Origin: Jacaranda mimosifolia
Lineage: Eukaryota > Streptophyta > Magnoliopsida > Lamiales > Bignoniaceae
NCBI GenBank assembly: GCA_018894105.1
Contig: CM032121.1
Span: forward strand, 34,390,230-34,454,229
Length of the DNA stretch: 64,000 bases
Reading direction: 5' to 3'
Shown piece after piece: positions 12,311 to 23,228 of the stretch. Position 1 is the first letter of the stretch. Every line of letters begins with the position of its first letter. The notes under the pieces were generated by a model that saw nothing but the letters and a program-made list of their open reading frames with translations, was not told the DNA's origin and ran no database searches. The position numbers and the translations under genes were made by a program.

Positions 12311-12599
12311 AGAGATGAGGGTGTGGCCGACCGGACTCCCTGAAGAAAAAGGTCGGTCAGCCCGAAGAGAGAAAACAAGAAAAAGCGACCTGCCCATAAA
12401 CCCTACCCACCCATCAGGGGAATCATTGACATGATAGCAGGGGAACCCATGGGAGGAGATTCCCGAAACACGAGAAAACAAAATGCAGAGGTAACTCTAC
12501 TCAACTAGACCGACCAAGGTCGAGACAATTTTTCAGCTATCAATCAGTATTGAACCAATTTTTTTCACCGATGCAGACCTGGAACACAAGAAAACCAGA

Positions 12600-15500
12600 G
12601 GAGCAGACTGTAAGATAGATTGCCTAATGGTGGTCGCCCTGGAAATAGCTAATTTTGAGGTCAGGAAAGTGCTAGTCGATAAAGGAAGTTCAGTGAACAT
12701 CATATTCCTGTAGACTTTGAATAGAATGAAATTGGGATAGTTGAAGTTTGATCCGGTCAGAATACCCTTGGTCGGATTTGGTTGGTCTGAGATCATCCCA
12801 GTAGGATCCATCAATCTCTCCACCACGTTCGGGCAGGGTCAACGCAGCCGAACACTGATGATCAGTTACCTGGTGGTCGACGCCCCCTTTACATACAACG
12901 TTATCATAGGTTGACCGGCCCTTAATGATTTCAGAGCTATTGTGTCCACCTATCATATGAAGATAAAGTTCCTGACCCCAGCCGGAGTGGATGAGCTTTT
13001 ATGTAACCTCAAGGATGCTTGGCGCTGTTACACCATTTCTGTCGATTCAATCGACCAGAAGAAACGACCTGAATTGAAGCCCTCGGGGGATGCCCCAGTA
13101 GTGAAACCCGATGAGGGACCTTCGTCGAAGAAGAGAAAGTTGGAAGACACCAGGGTCGAGCCCGTTGGCGAATTCAAAACAATCAAGCTCGAGCCTGGGA
13201 ACCCAAACAAAACTACCAGGATTGGGAACGAGCTGGGAGATCAATTAGAATGCCTTACGGTCGATTTCCTCTGGCGCAACGTTGATATTTTTGCGTGGAA
13301 GGCTGCGGATCTTCAAGGCATTGACCCCAACATCATTATCCACCGACTCAACGTGGATCCAGCCCACAAGTCGGTGCGGCAGAAAAAAAGAACTTTCAAT
13401 GTTGAGCGAACCCAGATTATCAAGGAGGAGGTTGGTAAACTTTGGGAAGTATGATATATTGTAGAAATCCAATAACCCTCTTAGCTCTGTAACGTTGTAC
13501 TTGTCCCAAAAATGAGGGAAAATGGAGAATGTGTAATAACTTTATTGATTTGAATAAAGCTTGCCCTAAAGATCCTTACCCCTTGCCTCGCATAGATTTG
13601 TTAGTTGATTCCACTGCTAGTTGTGAGTTGCTTAGCATGATGGATGCATTCCAAGGGTATTACCAAATATTTATGGCACCCGAGGACAGGGACAAAACAG
13701 CGTTTGCCGTCCCCAACGGAGTATATTGCTTCCTGGTTATGCTATTCGAACTTAAAAATGCAGGAGCAACATACCAGAGATTAGTCAATTTCATGTTAAA
13801 AAATGAGATTGGAAAATCGATGGAGGTCCATATGGATGATATGATCGTAAAAACTGCAAAGGCCGAGGACTATCTAGTCGACCTCAACCACACATTTTCC
13901 ATTCTCAGGGCTTTCGGTATGAAGCTTAATCCCAGCAAGTATACCTTCGGGGTTCGAGGCGGAAAGTTCTTTGGCTATATGGTTAGTCAGAGAAGGATCG
14001 AGGCGAACCCGCAGAAGATCCAAGCAATTCTGGACATCACCCCACCTTGAACAGTTCGTGAAGTCTAATGCCTGGTCGGCAGAGTTGTGGCCTTGGGCAG
14101 ATTCATTGCCCGACTGGTGGACGAGAGCCTACCTTTCTTCAAAATCCTCAGAAATGCCAAAAAGTCCGGATTTAAGTGGGATCAGTAGTGCAATCGGGCC
14201 TTGCTAGAGCTCAAGCAATACCTCACTTCGCCACCCATGCTTGCCAAACCCGAGCTGGGAAAAGTGCTACAGCTATACTTGGCAGTCTCGTCAGCCTCTA
14301 TCAGCTCGATGTTGACGACGACAAGGGGAGGAACCCCCCATCCGGTATATTACTGCAGCAAGGCTCTTCAGGGGCCTGAACATAATTATCTGGTGATCGA
14401 GAAGTTCGCACTAGCCCTTGTGATGTCGGCCAGGAAACTATAGCCTGACTTTCAGTCTCATACAATACTGGTGCTGACCAATCAGCCACTAAAGTAAGTA
14501 TTTTCGAAGCCGGACACTTCAGGTCGGCTCACCAAATGGGCTATCGAGCTTGGGGAGTTTGACATCACATTCCAACCGCAGACTGTCATCAAGGCACAGG
14601 TTCTAGCCGACTTCATCGTTGAGCAGCTCGACCTGCCAACGCAGGATATTGAACATATCTACATGTTGACTTTGCACGTCGATGGGTCCGCAACCTTGTC
14701 CGGAGGTGGGATAGGAATATCCCTCCAATCTCCACTTGCTGAAGAGTATGACTTCGCTGTGAAACTCGACTTCCCGGTCACCAACAATGAAGCAGAATAT
14801 GAGGCTCTCATCGCAGGAATGCGTATGGCCACAACCCGCGGTGTCGAGCAACTAGCTGCATTCACTGATTCTTAGCTGGTGGCAGAGCAGGTCGAAGGCA
14901 ACTTCGAGGCGAAAGAGCATAAAATGGCGCAGTATCTGGCAGAAGTGCACCAATTGAGGCAAATATTCAAGAACTTTTCACTGAGTCAAGTCCCCAAATC
15001 AGAAAATAAACGAGCAGACGCGCTCTCAAAGCTCGCCAACTCGACGAAGGGTACCAGACAAAGAACAATAACATTCTTGGTGGCGGACAAGCCCTATGTC
15101 ACTGCCACCGATCAGGGCCTTGTCCGGTGTCTCGAGGGAGTGGGCCTCTCTTGGCAGGACCCAATCAAGCTTTATTTAAGTCGGGGTACCTTACCCGACG
15201 ATGACAAGGAGGCCCGCAGACTTAAAGGGTTAGCAGCCAAGTATGCGCTCGACGAGCACGGCCAGCTATATCGGAGGTCGGTAGCCGGACCGCCACTCAG
15301 ATATCTGGAACCCGACCAAGCAAGAGAAGTGATGCAAGAGATTCATGCTGGCATCTGCGGCAACCATTCGGGCGGTCGATCCCTAGCTCATAAGGTCATT
15401 CGCTACGAATATTTTTGGCCGACACTGTTGAAAGATTCCGTCGACTTTGCTAAAAAATACTCATCATGCCAAATCCACTCGAACATTCAGCACCAGCCGG

Positions 15501-16381
15501 CGGCCCCGATGATCAACGTTAATATCACTTGGCCATTCGACCAGTGGGGAATCGACATCGTCAGGTCGCTCCCGAAGACTTCAGGCCAGCGCAAATTCAT
15601 TATAGTGGCCATCGAATACTTCACTAAATGGGTGGAAGCCGAAGCAGTCCCAAAAATTACTGACGCGGCCATTAAAAGTTTCATTTGGAATAATATAGTA
15701 TGTCAATTCGGAGTGCCTAAGGTCTTAATCTCCGATAATGGCACCCAATTTCAGAGCAAAAACACCAGGAAATGGTGCGAGACCTTGGGAATAACCTAGC
15801 ACTTCACGTCGGTGGGAAATCTGCAGGCCAATGGACAGACCGAGGTCACCAACAGAACTGTCCTCAACCACATCAAGAGTCGAATAGCGGGAACCGGGGC
15901 CAGTTGGGCAGAAGACCTCCCCGGAGTACTTTGGGCTTATAGAACGACGCCTCATACAACTACAGGCCACAACCCGTACAGCCTAGTCTACGGATTCGAG
16001 GCGGTAATCCCGTCAGAGCTGATTCAACATACCGCAAGGGTGATCCACTACAACCCAATAACGAATACATCAGAGAAGACATTAGATCTAATCACTATCG
16101 ATGAGCAACGCCATGAAGCTTACAACATAATGCAGCGACATCGCTCAAAGATGGCAGACCGCTATAATAAGACAGTACGACCACTGAGCTTCAAGGTGGG
16201 CGACCTCGTTCTCAAGAAAGTGGAAGTGTCTAAACCTTTCGGAAAACTCGACCCAAAATGGGACGGACCGTACTCGGTGATCAAGGTGTCAAAAAATAAT
16301 GCCTACTGACTAGCCGACGCATCAGGTCGTGAGCTACCGCGACCTTGGAATGTAGTAAACCTGAAGAAATTCTTTGTATGA
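12600..16381 (+). pseudogene. Retrotransposon pol: PR, RT, RH, second RH, INT
   Basis: Protease at about 12650-12720 has VLVDKGSS where the family has D-GSS. RT starts near 13529 (NKACPKDPYPLPRIDLLVD) and has HMDD in place of YMDD. A degenerate Gypsy RNase H follows at about 14200-14500. A second, archaeal-type RNase H is at 14663-15040 (HVDGSAT, NNEAEYEALIAGM, TDS). Integrase spans about 15300-16381: H-H zinc region with YSSC where CSSC is expected, then the D, D and E residues in DQWGIDIV, ISDNGTQF and GQTEVTNRT, and a GDLVLKKV/WDGPY C-terminus. From 13529 to 16381 the frame is never shifted but has stops at 14048, 14066, 14186, 14441, 14495, 14873, 15797 and 16307. There is frame damage between gag and RT. 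Inactive. Confidence 0.9.
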
Positions 16382-16471
16382 CCAGTCATCGATGACCTTT
16401 GTATCTCCCAAAGCAATGAGATTAGGACATGTCCAAACCATGTGAAACAGAGCGAATCTTTCTCAAACAAG

Positions 16472-16860
16472 TCGACCCCGTAGTCGACAAAAGGCTTCAC
16501 GCCGCCAAGTTGAGGCCTTCGCGCCAAGACCACACAGTCGGCCTCGTAGTCGATGAAAGACTTCACGCCGTCAAGTCAAGGCCTTCGCGCCGAGACCACA
16601 CAGTCAGCCCCGTAGTCAACGAAAGACTTCACGCCGTCAAGTCGAGGCCTTCGCGTCGAGACCACACTGTCGACCCCGCAGTCGACCAAAGGCTTCACGC
16701 CGTCAAGTCGAGGCCTTCACGCCGTCGACCCCGTAGTCGACGAAGCAGGCTTCACGCCTCCAAGTCGAGGCCTACGTGCCAAGACCATATAGTTGATCCC
16801 ATTGTCGACGAAGCAGGCTTCACGCCGCCAAGTCGAGGCCTTCGCGCCCAGACCAAAGAC
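16472..16860 (+). repeat. 66-bp tandem repeats downstream of integrase
   Basis: About six copies of a unit starting GTCGACCCCGTAGTCGACGA and continuing AGGCTTCACGCCGTCAAGTC start near 16472, 16538, 16604, 16670, 16725 and 16793. One unit is shortened to 55 bp. It is GC-rich relative to the window and gives an open frame only because 66 is a multiple of 3. Tandem repeats in this untranslated zone are common in Tat elements. Confidence 0.85.
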
Positions 16861-17380
16861 ATATTCGTAAAACTGCCTTCATGGCGCAAAGTCGAACCCT
16901 TGGGGCCGACTTAGTTAAAATTGTCAATTACAATTGCGATGACAATAAACTTATCCTACGATCGTCAAGGTTCTTCCAAACTTGAATATCAATTATTATG
17001 CTACTGGATTAATTGCAACTTGCTCGACAAGAGCTGAAAATCAAGTCCGAAAAGCACAACCTTCATCCGATGTGAGACTTTAATGAAAAATACTTACCAC
17101 ATTCGTGGGCATCCATTCAAAAATTCTGACAAACAGAACAAAAATTTAATGTTTCACAAGACTCATACGTTTCATCAATCCAAACAAAATTGCAATCAAA
17201 GCAACTCATAACAAAAACAAGTAAAGTTATGATCAAAGTCGCAATTGGAGAAAGACAAACTAATTGCTTAATCATTCCAAACCAAAAGCCTCATCGAGGC
17301 AACAATCCAACTATCATCGTCAAAGGCCACATCGAGGCGTATACATAAACATCAAAACAAAACAAACAAGAGAACCAGGC

Positions 17381-19797
17381 CTAGCTGGAGCTGCTGGTCT
17401 CTTCGATAGCAGGGGTGGGGGCAAGAGCAGGTGCACGAGCTAGCGCAGCAGATGGTTGGGGCTCAGGCGGGGCCATTGATATGAGTACAGCGGCAGTCAC
17501 AAGCCGAAAAGGGCCAGCCGCATCTTATAAGAACGGCCACTCGGAGATCGAGAATAAAGAGGCCACATCAGCTCTTCCCTTTAACACATCGTAGGCGAGG
17601 TCGCCGGCAAACTCAAACTCCCGGGCCACTGCCTTCAGTATTCTGTCAATTTCAGCCCGCCTTCTCTCTTCGGGGGTCAGGTCGACCTCCGGGGCGGCTT
17701 CGACGATGGGCCTCACCGCATCGACCTCTTCCTCCAGATATGGACGCAGCTGCTCATCGAGAGCATGGCTCATTCTGGAGCGGTCCTCAGCCCGAAGCGC
17801 ATAGCCCATAAACAGCATCTACTGAATTGCTTTTTGAAAAGCGTTCCGGGCGTCATCCAGGGCAAGCACAACACTCGCATCCTGGAAAGCTGGACTCACC
17901 ACGAACTGCTGCACAGCTTCCCGGTGCACTTCCTGTAATATCCGGGCAAACTCAGCCCTGGCCTCGGCCAGACGTTCATTCCGACTAGCAACTCGACCAG
18001 ACTTATAGGCAACTTGCACGTCCAGCTGCAACTTCTTCACCTTTTCATCCATTTTGGTCCTCTCTTTAACAGCAAGGAAAACCTGCTTATCCTTCTTCTC
18101 CATCTCCCTGGTGTGCTGGCTGACTTGCTTCGCCAACTTGTCCAACCGCATTTGAGAAGACTCCAGCTGAGCCTTCAAAGTTTCAGCATCGCCACCAACC
18201 TCCAACTGCTCTCGATCAGCAAGAGCCAACTTGGAGCGGTGGTAGAAATGGTAGCCCATCTGCCCGACCTGGCACATAAGGGTCATTACTTCCTGATCGA
18301 GAAAAGGGTAAACAAGTAGGAAATATATATATATATATGAAACCTTACCATGTTGGCGTGGTAGGCAAACTCACAAAGGGCTGCGGCCTAACTCATCCGC
18401 ATAAATCTCTTCTGGTAAGCCAGAAACTGACCCGCCATCAGCACCTTCAGAGGATCCATCCCGGTCGGCCCCGTCGTATGCATGCTCGAAGAATTGTGCA
18501 CAATGGGGCTTGGCTTGGGCCCAAACCATGGAGAGGGGAACTTCGACAGGGTGAATAGCACATCGTCCCCTCGATCTTCGAAGAGATCGTTCCCGATCGG
18601 TGGCCTCGACCCTGCTACCTTCCCTTTGACCTTTTCGGCAGCAGCTTTCTTAGGCAGAGGACCGCCCTGTTTGACCATTGCTCTTTTGCCCCGGTTTGCG
18701 AGGCTCTCGCTCACGGCTGCTATAGCTCGACCGGGCGAAGGAGTCGGTGACGGTGTTGGAAGTGCGGCAATTCGACATGGCTCCTCGGAGCCAGAGGCCT
18801 CTCGACAAGCAGCGCTGCCTTACCGGCCCTGCTAGTTTCTTTCTGCTCGGGCCAGCGCCTCAGCTCTCGACTTGTTCATGATTTCTGCACAATCTGCCAA
18901 ACATCAAAATTAGCAGAGATAAAAAACAAAGAATCACGCACACCATCAAAGATAAACAAATACCAGAGCGCACTTCATCTACCTATCTGATAATCCGCAG
19001 GAAAATCTATCGGGGCCAATGACAGCCCAGGCAGCACTAAGTGCCTCTCTTCGATGAAGACAGAGGCCTCCATGGGGCCGAACTTGACCAGGTCCCGCAC
19101 AAATATTAAAACCCCTCTTCACTCGAACAAAGAGATAGCACTTTTTCCACTCCTAACCATACGAAGAAGAAGGGACTACTAGAAATTTTCGACGAGGTCG
19201 AGCAGTGAGGTAATAGAACTCCAACTCGTCGGCACTACCCGACATGCGGGACATGGGAAGATGAAATAAGTTGGAAAATTTTTCAAAGCTAGCAGGTTGG
19301 TTGAGTAGACGCATTAAAACTATAAAACTACAAAGGGTGAAAAAATAGTTAGGCAGAAGTTGTATTATACACACTTGAAGACCCCTAAGCAAACCTATCA
19401 TGCTATCACTCAAAGGGAACCTAAGCCCACATCTAAACGCATCCTCGAACACAGTTATGCAACTCGCGGGAGCACGATGCATTCGACTAGGTGGACCAGG
19501 AGTTAAAAGCTGGTATTCAGGAGGAATATGGTATAGCTCTCTGAGACGCCTCAATTCCCCAGGGTTCATGGTAGATATTATTTCACTATAATGATTGGGA
19601 GTAAACAGTTGACCTCGCGATGGGGGTATCTGGCTTGGCCCAGCTTCTTCCCCCCCGCAGTTGCGACTCGAGCTGCTGGAACTTGAATCGTCACGTGCTG
19701 ACCCGCTCGATGGCGCAGGGGATACCTACACCTTTCGGACTGGGTGGCCTCACTGTTCCCCCCTCTGACTACCCTCAGAACTATATAGCCCCAACAT
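17381..19797 (-). pseudogene. Antisense extra ORF of Tat retrotransposon (Transposase_28-like, coiled coil)
   Basis: The minus strand reads from MLGLYSSEGSQR at 19797, through SARDDSSSSSSRNCGGEE, to MNPGELRRLRELYHIPPEYQ. It then gives VFEDAFRCGLRFPLSD and RKFLVVPSSSYG, which fit the 'putative gypsy type transposon' domain (Pfam Transposase_28). A second part has MSESLANRGKRAMVK and a long coiled coil (KLALADREQLEVGG to about 17840), ending PAIEETSSSS and a TAG at 17381. Two likely introns are visible: 18348-18293 (GTAAGG to CAG, phase 0) and a second between about 18980 and 18900. Several stops interrupt it (19750 region, 19153 region, 18388 region, 17525 region), most explained by C to T. 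Such antisense ORFs between integrase and 3' LTR are described for Tat elements; their role is unknown. Confidence 0.75.
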
Positions 19798-20154
19798 GAT
19801 TCTCAAAGAAAAGCAGACAACATGAAGTAAAAGCAGTAGAACACTTACTGAATGCAAAAGTTAGACGCAGGAAGTTTTGGTAGCGAAGAGTTTTCTACAA
19901 GCACTCACCCAGATTCTAAAACAGTAAAAGTAAAAATGGCTAGAATTACAGTGAGTATTTATAGGAAGAGGGGCGCGGCAAACCAAATATTTGCAATAAT
20001 GCCTGTAATCGCCACGCCGCCCCACACGCGCCACTATGTAACCGCTTAATAAATGCGCAGAACCCTGGTCGATTTTCAAAAACCCTGGTAGACTATCATT
20101 AATACCAGTTTCGCTACTTCCCAACGCTTCTCGTCGATTCCTCGTTCAGCCTTG

Positions 20155-20168
20155 CGAAGTGGGGGGGA
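20155..20168 (+). other. Polypurine tract
   Basis: GAAGTGGGGGGGA lies a few bases before the 3' LTR, the expected position for plus-strand priming. Confidence 0.75.
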
Positions 20169-20172
20169 CTCA

Positions 20173-20902
20173 TGATATGGATGGCCCAAGTGCTTAGGCC
20201 CAAACCAGCAAGGCCCAGTATGGGATGGCCCAAATGCTCGAGCCCAAACTAGCAATGCCCAGTTTGGGGCTCAGGGCCCGTATGTCTCATCGAGTTCACT
20301 CGACCAGATCTGCCCAGGCCTAGTCTGGCGCCCAAAGGCCCACGGAATCCCTCGACCTAAGTCGACCCTATCAGGTCGAGTCGTAGGTTGAGAACAATAC
20401 AGTACTCTGCCACCGCATTAAATGTACTGATGGGCGCCACGCTTCCGCATTAATGGCGCATGCCATCCCCCTCACCGTCTGACACAGCAGGCGCCGCTAC
20501 AGTGTACTATCTTGTCCTTGAAACCTGGAAGGACAATTAGCTAGAAATATTCAAATAGGGGAAATGACCAATTACCCCTGACACAAGGCTAAGGGCCCCT
20601 GGATGCACCGAGGGGCTTCCCAAACTTTCCCAGAAAGGAGAAGGATATAAATACCCTCAACCCAACCTCCTAAAGGTACGCACTCATATACACTAAAAAG
20701 CCCTTACTCCGCTGCTCGATTTCTGAGGTCGACTTCTACTGACTTGAGTATCGGAGGGCCTAAGCCGAGGGCCTCTCAGCTAGCCTAACGTTTACTGTGA
20801 TTGCAGGATTCTTCCCTAATCAAGCAGGAACCTGAACTTCTCAGGGCGAGTTCCCCCCATATCCTAACCCGGACACTTGTCCAACGGATTGAACCTTCAT
20901 CA
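20173..20902 (+). repeat. 3' LTR
   Basis: It begins TGATATGG and ends CCTTCATCA, and is followed by the ATATG target duplication. It is about 94% identical by eye to the 5' LTR. Confidence 0.95.
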
Positions 20903-21624
20903 ATATGTTATAATATTTGATATTTTATTAATATCCCTCTTATTTTTAGGTTAAAAACTCAATATTAATAGTATAATATAGACGTTAATATAGATATTAG
21001 ATCAATAAATGCATAAATTTTATTTTAAAATCTTTATTAATATTATATATAAGAGTATTAATTTAATAAAAAATATTATGGTTCGAATTCGGATCTTTAA
21101 CGGATCGGATTGCTTAATTCCATATCCGATCCACTTATTTTGAATTTTGAATATTTGTAATCGAATCTGATCCATCGAATATTTTAATCAAATAAAAATT
21201 CTAAAATTTGGATCAGATTCAAATTGAATTTGGATTAAAATCCGATCCATTGACATCCCTAACTAAGCTAATGTAATCTCAAATTTAAATTCAATTCCGG
21301 CCCAATCTAAAAAGAAATTCATCATTCAGCTAAATGGGCCCCGAAATAAAATGACATTGGTTAAATTAAATCTACTAGACGACCCCAAATCTGATTCCGT
21401 TTAAATAACAAGTAAAATTCTCTCTAAACATAATTGAAACTCAATTGAGAAGCACCTGCAGAACCATGAGCATAATCAAAAGATTTCAGAAAATAATACT
21501 ACCACAAAACTATAAGTAGCAGGCTATTAATTCCTCAGCCAGTGGGTCAGCTGATGAAGTATAGAATATCCAGTTCAAAACTAAGAAATATAAAATGGCG
21601 GTGATATTTCTTTGCAATTGCGAA

Positions 21625-23163
21625 GGGCTTGTTCTCTTATGTTGTGGTTATTTTTTAGAAATTTTTTTGGGGGAATGGGTTTTTTGGAGACAATTTGAAG
21701 AATGTGTCAAGTGTTTTTTTTTTATTTTTGGGAAATATAGAAAATGATTTGAAAATGAGTTGTTTGTTTCTTTATGTTTTGAGAAGAGACAAATTTTACT
21801 GTTGATGTCAAATCAGTTGCTTTTTTGTTAGGTTTGTAAGGTTAAAGTGATTTTTTTTATGTAATATTTTATATATATATGTATATTATAGTTGGATGAT
21901 GTGTGTGTATATATATGTAAATATTGATATATTGTTGTAATAAAATGATATATAATTAATTCAATTGATGCTTTATTTTAAAATTTATATTTTTATGAAT
22001 TTATTAATAAATATTAATTATTTATGAATTTATAATTATATCTTAATTAAATTTTTTGGCTAATATCATAATTGTTGATATCAGCTTATATAAAAAAATT
22101 TAATTATTGTACATTAATTATAAACTAATTATTGTTTATTCTTAAAATATAATTATTTAACTATTTATTATTTACAATTTATGTATAAATAAAATTTACT
22201 TATTTATTTAAATAAAATAAAAAATATATATTATACTTAATAACGATTCATCAAATTAAAAAAATAAATAATTTTATATTTTATGAAACTAAATCATCTT
22301 AAATTATCTATTAAACAAATAAGTGTAATATTTAATTATACGTGAAATATGAAACATAATTAATCTATAAATAATAAGTTATTTAAATACTTAAATAAAT
22401 AAATTTAATTAATTTAATAAGTTATTTATTTACTTTAACTCATTATTTAATTAATATATTATTTAATAAATAAATTACTTAGTGACTATCAAAAAAAATT
22501 TTACATAATTTTTATTAATTTTCTTGATAATTATTTTAATTTTATTAATATTAATTTATTAAACTTAATAGATTGTTAAATAAATATCACACTATATTTA
22601 ATTTTTTATAATAATTTTAAATAAATGTGAATATTAATATTTAATGAAGATTAATTTATTTATTATATCAAATTAAAACATTTTAAATTATTTATTAAAT
22701 GAATAAATATAATATTTAATTAATGCATTAAATATTAAATATAACTAATACATTATTTAATTAATAAGTAATTTAATTAATTTAATATGTTATTTAGTAA
22801 ATACATTATTTATTAATTTTTATTCATTTTCTCAATGATTATTTTAATTAAATTTGTAAACATAAGTTTTATAATTTTTTAAGTAGTAAAAGTTCAACAT
22901 TTTCATATATGTAAATATATGTGTATATATATATATGAGTGAAATAAGATAATGATAAATGAATGAGTGATGTGAAAAATGGAGTGAGAAAATGAAGGAG
23001 TAGTTGTATTTTTTAGGGTGTAGGGTTTTTTTGGGTGAATTGTGAGGGATTTTTTGGGTAAAAAATTGTAGTATTTTGGGAGAAAGATTGGGCAATGTGC
23101 ATGCATTTTGAAATTTTTGTGGAGGTTGGAAAAAATTTCCCCAAAACGTAGGAGAACTAGCCC
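21625..23163. mobile_element. Probable 1.5-kb non-autonomous DNA transposon
   Basis: The left end GGGCTTGTTCTCTTATGTTG is mirrored on the right by CGTAGGAGAACTAGCCC. The next inner bases also pair (TTTTTTTGGGG against CCCC-AAAA). A possible 3-bp duplication GAA lies on each side. The interior is extremely AT-rich and has no coding frame. Superfamily is uncertain; a PIF/Harbinger-like 3-bp duplication would normally be TWA. Confidence 0.55.
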
Positions 23164-23228
23164 GAACATTGCAATTTATGCATAATAAACTATGGCAAGA
23201 AGTCAGAACTACACAAAAAGGAAAAAAA

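Larger units (their letters stand above)
10048..20902 (+). mobile_element. Full-length Ty3/Gypsy LTR retrotransposon, Tat lineage, decayed
   Basis: The 10.86-kb element has 732- and 730-bp LTRs, both TG...CA, and a perfect 5-bp duplication ATATG at 10043-10047 and 20903-20907. Order is LTR, primer site, gag, protease, reverse transcriptase, RNase H, a second RNase H, integrase, 66-bp repeats, an antisense ORF, polypurine tract, LTR. Pol order RT-RH-INT makes it Ty3/Gypsy. The doubled RNase H and the antisense extra ORF place it in the Tat lineage. By eye the two LTRs differ at about 45 positions (about 6%), mostly transitions, so it is an old but not ancient insertion. Several stops in gag and pol make it non-autonomous. 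Confidence 0.95.
9702..21261. mobile_element. hAT-type element split by an LTR retrotransposon
   Basis: The ends are TAAGGCTATCAACGGATCGG on the left and CCGATCCATTGACATCCCTA on the right. They are imperfect inverted repeats bracketed by the perfect 8-bp duplication ACTAAGCT (9694-9701 and 21262-21269). Subterminal regions carry many AATCCGA/GGATCGGAT motifs. Removing the retrotransposon and one of its 5-bp duplications leaves about 700 bp without a transposase frame. A sister copy lies at 23348-24152 and confirms the uninterrupted sequence across the retrotransposon site. Confidence 0.88.

Noticed and set aside
16429..16914. 161-codon open frame with Arg/Ser-rich repeats
   Set aside because: Open only because the tandem unit is a multiple of three; no start context and no known domain.
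17525..18714. Minus-strand ORFs as an independent host gene with a coiled coil
   Set aside because: They lie between the integrase and 3' LTR of a retrotransposon with intact target duplications and fit the lineage's known antisense ORF.
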